48,977 bases of DNA from Paracamarosporium sp. OC-R06-R3 (taxonomy: Eukaryota; Ascomycota; Dothideomycetes; Pleosporales; Didymosphaeriaceae), in contig JACVRA010000369.1 of assembly GCA_019828545.1 (NCBI GenBank), positions 306 through 49,282 on the forward strand. The letters run 5' to 3'. The notes beneath the pieces are model-generated. The model searched no databases, was not told the origin of the DNA, and saw only the letters and a program-made list of their open reading frames with translations. Below, one piece after another: positions 43,801 to 48,977 of the stretch (positions are counted from its first letter, which is position 1; each line of letters opens with the position of its first letter). A program made the translations under genes and the position numbers.

Positions 43801-45077
43801 CAAAGCTCAATAGAAAGCTCTACGCAGAGACACTGGAGGTGTTCAAGACTAGAGACGGCAACCTACTCAAGATTCTACGTACTCTCTATAGTCTTCAAGA
43901 CGCTCTACTTCTCTAGTATAAGACCTTTCGCGAAGCTGTAGAGAGGCTCGGCCTTAAATGTATAGAAGGCTTTCCTTACCTCTATATCAATAATTAGCTA
44001 ATTATGTTCGTCTACGTCAATGATATTATAATGGCCTTCCATCCTCTAAATGCTCATCTTTACGAAGAATTTAAGAACAAGATGTATAATCAATTTGGAC
44101 TCAAGGCGCTTAGGGACCTGTCATAGTTTCTTAGTGTACGAGTCGTACGTAATCCACCTAAGCACAAGATCTAGATCCTTCAAGACACCTACATTGATAA
44201 GGTATACAAGAAGTATAATATACAGTTGCAGGGCAAGCGACCTGAGTTTCCGCTTGAGGTCAACTTGCTTGACAAGTCGATTAAAGAACCAGACGCTCAA
44301 CGCACCAAGCTCTATTAGGAGCTAGTTGGTCACCTAGCGTACATCAATTGCTGGACGCGTCCTAACGTTGCGCGCTCGCATGTTGTCCTTGCCTATCACC
44401 TTGTTAACCCAGGACAATCGCATATCGCCCACGCACGTCGTGTATGGCGCTATCTACTTGGTACAAAGTACTACGCGCTCAAAGGATCATACGACGACTT
44501 AATCTTCAAGGCGCTCACAGATAATCTAGAGTATCATAATCCTCTATTCTTCGGAGCCTCAGACGCTTCATACGCCGACAATGAAGAGACGCGTAGAAGC
44601 TCACAAGGACAATGCTTCTTCCTCTACAGCATAATTATTAACTAGAAGGCGACTATTCAGCGTACAGTTACCAAGTCTACTACAGAGTCTAAGCTTCTAT
44701 CGCTCTCTCTTGCAGGCTCTCAGATAGCAGAGTGGCAGCACTTCTTTCGTAGTATTGCCTTTCAATCTAGTATTACGCCTATAATCTACTATAATAATCA
44801 GCAGACAGTAGGTATAGTTAACAAGGACCAGGACCGGCTCCACACTAAAGTCAAATACGTCGATATCCATTAGATGTAGATTCATCAAGAAGCTAAGCAA
44901 GGACGTCTAGTTGTTAAATAGGTACCTACAGATCAGATGCCTACTAACGGCCTCACTAAGATCCTCTCGCGATCAAAACATCAACAGTTTGTTCAACAGC
45001 TTTACCTAGTTGACATTGGACAGTGTATTAAGGGGATTAACACGGAGGACTATACGGATTTCAGCTATCCTGCCTAA
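40899..45077 (+). pseudogene. pol: Copia pol remnant (protease, integrase, RT, RNase H)
   Basis: This is the in-frame continuation of gag to a TAA at 45075-45077. The frame is unchanged at 41841 (GHLGRKVIAHL, the integrase zinc-binding region), 42471-42500 (KTPYEVVYNKKP), 44007-44021 (RT) and the end. Recognisable blocks are the integrase core (IKIDAERGL, NGGAE), RT (YNVPNAFLNAKL and YVNDI) and RNase H (GASDASYADN, TTESKLL). RT shows YVND where YVDD is catalytic, and YNVPNAF where Asp is usual. Stops are almost all TAG at places where the family has Trp or Gln, for example before KATIQRTVTKS. It makes no functional enzyme. Confidence 0.88.
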
Positions 45078-45118
45078 GTTAGGCATTCAGCTACTTCACC
45101 CTCTACGTTCATAATGTA

Positions 45119-45130
45119 GCTGAGGGGGTG
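45119..45130 (+). other. Polypurine tract
   Basis: GCTGAGGGGGTG immediately precedes the 3' LTR. A GAGGGGG tract in this place is the usual primer for plus-strand DNA synthesis of Copia elements. Confidence 0.8.
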
Positions 45131-45291
45131 TGTGACGGCAGGAGCTTTGGTGCAGGAGCTTTAATGCACGTACTCACGTATTTGCCTAGCACCTAGCGTA
45201 TATAGGCCACACAGCTCAGTTGAGAGCTCGACAGATAGTTAATACACAATCTTCTAACCCTCTTTTTGATCACCCTCTGCGTGATCTCACA
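45131..45291 (+). repeat. 3' LTR of the Copia element
   Basis: Same length and ends as the 5' LTR and followed by TATAG at 45292-45296. It differs at six positions, every one G in the 5' LTR and A here, five of them TpG to TpA, which is CpA to TpA on the other strand and the classic RIP preference. Confidence 0.95.
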
Positions 45292-45389
45292 TATAGTAGA
45301 TTGAATAGTATCTAACTATCCTTTTTATATGTACGTAAGTTATATCTAGTCTCTCTACACCTTATACAGCGCGCCAGAGCCTGGCAACT

Positions 45390-46949
45390 TACGCCTAATC
45401 GCTCTCCTCGTTAACGCTGCTCACGAGCAATCTACTCGTCAGCCTCACGTTGAGCAAGTAGATCCTCTCCAGCTCCTTTTATTAAGACCCTACGCTGCTA
45501 TATACGCTTTTTCTTACGCTGTTTACGCGCTGATGCTACCTTATTAGCTCTCTCAAGACTAGTAATCTAATTATGCATTAGCTTAGCTAAGAGCATCATC
45601 ACCTCAGCGCCCTTCTTAAGCTAGTTAATCGCCTCAATAATCAAGGCTAGTGATGAGCTCTTATGCCTTTACACACGGTCACGTATTAACATTGATTGAG
45701 CCTTAAGCTCACGTACGTTGCTGGGTGTACGAGCCTCCTAGAGAGCCTCTAGCAGAGCGGTTGGAGTAGGTGTACGAAGCTACACATTAAGCTTTAACAG
45801 TACAACATCTAGTTAGAGAGGCACAAGGCCTGCGCCTTAAAAGGCTGAGCAGATATTGGCTAAGGTAAACGATTGACTAAACGCTGCCTTAAAGGCTGAC
45901 AGGAACTCAAGCTTAGTAATGTAGTTAATATAGTAGCGGATTAAGCTCTCAACCTCACAGCTATATACGCGCTTCAACGGCGAGAAGCAACTAACATTAA
46001 GTGGCTACAGTAGGTGGGATAAGTAAGGTGGTATGCAGAGTGTATAGATATTATTCTCCTTGTAGAGCTCTTGGAACTCAAGAGAGTGGTGGCTCTTATA
46101 GCCGTTAAGGATAAGCAGGCGACGTATATTAACAATACGAGTCTTTGTGTAAGCGTTAAAGTGCTTTAGCCACTCTACTCCTAACTCGTTGTTTGTCCAG
46201 CTATTGTTACTAACTGTAATTACCTAGTTGCGTGGGATCTCTACTTCCTCGTACCAGGCAGATAGATAATACTAGCCAGCGAAGATAAGGAACGGCGGGA
46301 CTAACCAGCCAGCAGCATTAACTACAGCAATCGCCGTCACCCACTCGCGATTGCCTAGCTGGACAGCCTTAGGCCTACCTCTTCTCTCTAATCCTATTAT
46401 AATAAGTTGCGTTATAATTTTGCCTATTATAAAGCCAGCTTTATTAAAGTTAAACACGTCCTCATCATAGATGCCGTACTCGGCTTTTGTCTACTCTATA
46501 AGCTTAAACTAGCTCCTAATTAATATAGGATCCTTGCATAGAGCTCTCTGTCTATCGTACGCCCGATTAAAACGCGCCGTAAGACTGTTAGTACGCTTGA
46601 CAAAGTTGTGCGGCCACTTCTGTCCAACCTAACCAGCGCCGTATACAGCTAGCAGCTTGTCAGCTATATCACGTACAGCTGTGTACGTAGGCGCGAATCC
46701 ACAGGCGTCTAAGTTGAGTATATATTTAACAATCACCTCCTCTTCTAGCTGGGTGAGCTTCCTAGAGTTGGGCTAGTAATTACGTTAAGCAGGTATACCA
46801 GTGCGTCGGCGGCAAATCAATCGTTTAGACATGCTATAGATAGCGGCAGCTCTACGATTGCTCTAAATTTAATAGGAACAAATAGATAAGATAGCAAGCT
46901 ATATATCTACTTTATTTAGAGCTAATTGAGTGGTGTTACGTTAAGCCAT
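45390..46949 (-). pseudogene. Dead pogo/Fot1-type DDE transposase
   Basis: Read on the minus strand from ATG at 46949-46947, about 520 codons in one frame, with several stops. The N-terminal helix-turn-helix is recognisable (TTQLALNKV, NRRAAAIYSMS). The DDE_1 core shows VFNFNKAGFIIGK, LGNREWVTAIAVVNAAGW, LLILNGYKSHHS and PPYLSHLL followed by stop and PLNVSCFSPLKR. The three catalytic Asp of the family (FDExGF, LDGHxSH, QPLDV) are all Asn here, each a single G-to-A change (codons at 46445-46443, 46106-46104 and 45998-45996). The C-terminus has the usual coiled coil (MLLAKLMHN, LERANKVASARKQRKKR). The lower end is approximate. Confidence 0.85.
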
Positions 46950-46969
46950 TGTACGTTGAGATGAGAGAC

Positions 46970-47030
46970 GTGCGCAAAGTTGGTAGGGTACGGCGCTCAC
47001 TTACCTACGGCGCTCGCTTGCCAGGTACGT
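46970..47030 (-). repeat. Right terminal inverted repeat of the pogo-like element
   Basis: The reverse complement starts ACGTACCTGGCAAGCGAGCG and is followed outside by TA. The three differences from the left repeat are all C in the left copy and T in the right copy (read in the TIR direction), the change expected from RIP or cytosine deamination. Confidence 0.93.
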
Positions 47031-47036
47031 TATCTA

Positions 47037-48977
47037 ACGTACTTAATAAGCGAGCGCGCCGGACAAGCGAGCGCGCCACCCTATACCGATTCTTGGCAGT
47101 TGGTGCGCACTGTCAGTAAATCGCGCACCCCACCAAGCTCGATCAGCCAGCAACTTTGTATTGTAGATACACCAAAACATGCTGTTATCACGAGATTTTC
47201 TGGGGCTGAGGATGGATGAGGCTATAGATAGATCCTATCTACTTAGATTATCGATATCTACTTGGTGTTTTGATCAATCGGCCCCGGCGTGTTGATGGTG
47301 TCGATGCCGATGATGCAGGCTCCACCACCTCTGCAGCTCCACTGGGTGCCTTTGTACGCCTAATAATCTGTTTACGAGGTGTAGAGGGCATCTTAGGAGC
47401 TGATTGAGCTATCCTGATCGATCGTTGGTGTTGTTTTTGGGCCCTACGGGCCTGTTGATCAAGGCGTCTCTGTGCAGCTGCATCAGCTACCTGGCGCCTA
47501 CGCGCCTCTCGATCAGCTGCACGCTTGATACGCCTCTCCTCAAGTAATCGAGCCTTGAGTAGCTGATTAGCCTTACGAGCTTCTATCTGATCAGCTTTTT
47601 GACGCTTCTTCTGCTCCTTATCTTGATCCTGTTGGTGTTGTTTATCACGTGCCCTCTGTACCTTAGAAGGAGACCAGAACTGAGCTCCACCATGATCACT
47701 ATCGCTCTGATTAAGTAGTAGAGGTTTACCTCTCTTAGAACGGCGCTTTTTAATAATTAAAGCTTCTCTTAAGCCCTTGTTCTCCTCTTTTAAGAGCTGA
47801 TTCTGGATAGAGATATGGTGGATAGTGTGGCTTAATTGCTGGACCACAGTAGTATCAAATTGATCCTCTAGGGACCTCAGTCGGCGATTGATCTTGCGCC
47901 AATTTGATGCACTGAGCCCTGAGCTATCACTATCAGGTGTTGATCGATTGGATGGCGTTGATCGATCAAATCTATCCAGGATCCTCTGTGGATTGAGTGG
48001 TGAGATGCCAGTAGCTTCAAAGGCACTCAGGATCAACTGGGACCTCATCGTATTGCTCCAAGCTCTGTAGAAGATCCGATAGAAGTCCCTCATAGTGATA
48101 GATAATAGGCCCTGGCTGCCCTGCATGAATGAGGCCAGCTCATCTGTATATGCTGTTGATAGAGGCTTGAACACAGAGACATCGAGAGGCTGCAGCGTAT
48201 GGGTCGCATGAGGTGGATAGATAGCCAGGAGGATCCTATTGCGATCACAATAGTCGATAAAATCCATCGTGAGGTGGGATCCATGGCCATCAACTATCAA
48301 CAATCGATAGGATCGTCGAGCTTTCTTCTTGGTAAGGCGATCAAACACCTTTTCTAGCCATGCCAGCCCTATCTGATTGTTGCTCCATCCAGAATTAGAT
48401 GAGCTAAAAAAGGTGGGTACCTGATCAGGGCCCATATCCTCAACCCAGGTATCCAATATGTTGTTGGCAGATGATGGATAGATTAGGGCTGGATCGATGC
48501 AGCTCCCATCGGCGCAGATACATGCAATCAGGGATATCCAATCACGGGATCCATCCTGGATGGCCTGTCGTACCGCATGTGCCTCCCACAGAGGTCGATC
48601 AAATATCCTCTTTGATCTGGATAGGATACCAATTAGGAAGCCTTTTTCATCCATATTGTAGGTATGACGAGCTTTTATCTTATACTGATCAATTTTACTA
48701 CGTAGGAGGCTGAAGTAGAGCTCATATTTATGATAGGAATCAGCTTTGTGGCGATTGCGATCGATGCCGGCGGTCCATTGAGATATCAAGGATTCCTGAT
48801 TCTTGGCGGTGAATCGATCAACCCACGATATAGAGACCTCTCTATGGGCGATTGTAGATGCGAAGCTTTGGATCATCTGACGTGTAGGTGGCAGGCCCCG
48901 TTCAGTGAGTGTTCTGATATACTGTAGAAGCTCTGTCTCCTCCTGATTGCTAAGGTTGCGTTGTTTTTCGTATCCGT
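47037..48977 (-). mobile_element. Second pogo-like element, right end outside the window
   Basis: After TA at 47035-47036 the sequence ACGTACTTAATAAGCGAGCG begins a terminal repeat similar in design to the neighbouring element, with the unit AAGCGAGCGCGCC present twice (47046-47080). The transposase follows on the minus strand, stop at 47248. The other inverted repeat would lie beyond 48977. The element borders the first one with only four bases between their ends' TA sites. The open transposase suggests it is recent or not affected by RIP. Confidence 0.75.
47248..48977 (-). CDS. Pogo-type DDE transposase, N-terminus cut by window edge
   Basis: The frame is open from 47248 to the window end (576 codons); an ATG at 48876 exists, but in-frame upstream codons (EETELLQYIRTLTERGLPPT) are the CENPB-type helix-turn-helix of the family, so the real start is outside. 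The DDE_1 core has all three Asp: YNMDEKGF, LLIVDGHGSH and LQPLDVSVFKPL, with DWISLIACICADGS and PPHATHT between. A long C-terminal extension follows: SLEDQFDTTVVQQL coiled coil, then about 150 residues rich in Lys, Arg, Gln and Ala (RDKQHQQDQDKEQKKRQK). It should cut and paste its element at TA sites in the nucleus. No disabling lesion is visible within the window. Confidence 0.92.
   Translation of the reverse strand, partial: GYEKQRNLSNQEETELLQYIRTLTERGLPPTRQMIQSFASTIAHREVSISWVDRFTAKNQESLISQWTAGIDRNRHKADSYHKYELYFSLLRSKIDQYKIKARHTYNMDEKGFLIGILSRSKRIFDRPLWEAHAVRQAIQDGSRDWISLIACICADGSCIDPALIYPSSANNILDTWVEDMGPDQVPTFFSSSNSGWSNNQIGLAWLEKVFDRLTKKKARRSYRLLIVDGHGSHLTMDFIDYCDRNRILLAIYPPHATHTLQPLDVSVFKPLSTAYTDELASFMQGSQGLLSITMRDFYRIFYRAWSNTMRSQLILSAFEATGISPLNPQRILDRFDRSTPSNRSTPDSDSSGLSASNWRKINRRLRSLEDQFDTTVVQQLSHTIHHISIQNQLLKEENKGLREALIIKKRRSKRGKPLLLNQSDSDHGGAQFWSPSKVQRARDKQHQQDQDKEQKKRQKADQIEARKANQLLKARLLEERRIKRAADREARRRQVADAAAQRRLDQQARRAQKQHQRSIRIAQSAPKMPSTPRKQIIRRTKAPSGAAEVVEPASSASTPSTRRGRLIKTPSRYR

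Larger units (their letters stand above)
39758..45291 (+). mobile_element. Complete Ty1/Copia-type LTR retrotransposon, inactivated
   Basis: The 5534-bp element has 161-bp LTRs, a 5-bp target duplication TATAG (39753-39757 and 45292-45296), a primer site right after the 5' LTR, a gag-pol frame and a purine tract before the 3' LTR. Domain order in pol is integrase, reverse transcriptase, RNase H, which defines the Copia superfamily. The internal region reads in one frame from 40017 to 45077 at every point checked, but is broken by many stops, nearly all TAG. It is inserted in the pogo-like element at 39641-47030. It is complete in structure and dead by point mutation. Confidence 0.95.
39641..47030 (-). 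mobile_element. Inactive pogo/Fot1-like DNA transposon split by a Copia insertion
   Basis: Ends are inverted repeats of 61 bp (39641-39701 and 46970-47030), flanked by TA on both sides (39639-39640, 47031-47032) as for Tc1/mariner/pogo elements. Removing the Copia element and one TATAG leaves about 1.85 kb, the usual size of Fot1-type elements. The transposase reads on the minus strand at about 46949-45390. The Copia element sits between the left inverted repeat and the 3' end of the transposase. The outer element is therefore older than the Copia insertion. Stops and active-site changes show it cannot move by itself. Confidence 0.9.

Noticed and set aside
40899..45077. The many in-frame TAG codons as a case of stop-codon recoding
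   Set aside because: They stand at both Trp and Gln positions and come with Asp-to-Asn and Cys-to-Tyr changes in active sites, which recoding cannot explain but G-to-A/C-to-T mutation can.

Overview
The window is nuclear DNA of a filamentous ascomycete (Pezizomycotina). The evidence is short spliceosomal introns (about 46-153 bp, GT..AG, CTAAC-type branch points), fungal-only families (highly reducing PKS, CFEM/Pth11-like receptors, HET, fungal STAND and AAA genes), AT-rich gene-poor stretches, and transposons carrying the directional C-to-T/G-to-A decay expected of repeat-induced point mutation (RIP). The species cannot be named from the sequence. All gene models were rebuilt by hand from splice signals; each coding length given is a multiple of three.

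Region 1 (1.07-19.27 kb) is a polyketide biosynthetic cluster: a secreted berberine-bridge-type FAD oxidoreductase (-), a short-chain dehydrogenase (+), a cytochrome P450 (-), a seven-helix rhodopsin-domain membrane protein (+), an O-methyltransferase (+) and a 2592-residue highly reducing PKS (KS-AT-DH-cMT-ER-KR-ACP, +). Two divergent promoters join the first four genes; the FAD/SDR promoter carries a three-unit tandem repeat centred on TGTAACGG. The likely logic is that the PKS builds a reduced, C-methylated chain without its own release domain, which the P450, SDR, FAD oxidase and methyltransferase then tailor. No cluster transcription factor or transporter adjoins it.

Region 2 (20.1-32.4 kb) is looser: a solo LTR, a decayed HET fragment, a TPR gene cut by an in-frame stop, a second rhodopsin-domain protein, a CFEM-Pth11 receptor and a second secreted FAD oxidase. 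Region 3 (32.5-38.4 kb) holds a STAND/NLR-like pseudogene and an AAA-ATPase pseudogene abutting head to head, then an apparently intact MFS exporter.

Region 4 (39.6 kb to the end) is nested mobile DNA. A pogo/Fot1-like DNA transposon (39,641-47,030, 61-bp inverted repeats, TA target) was invaded by a complete Copia-type retrotransposon (39,758-45,291, TATAG target duplication, half-tRNA-Met primer site). Both are dead through point transitions, with no frame change at the points checked. A second pogo-like element beside them has an open transposase with all three catalytic Asp and runs off the right edge.

Points most worth a second look: the promoter repeat array, two stop-free introns of 3n length that hide inside open frames, the DH and ER motif changes in the PKS, the Asp-to-Asn and Cys-to-Tyr pattern in the dead transposons, and the graveyard of HET, TPR, STAND and AAA (non-self recognition type) genes between two metabolic loci.
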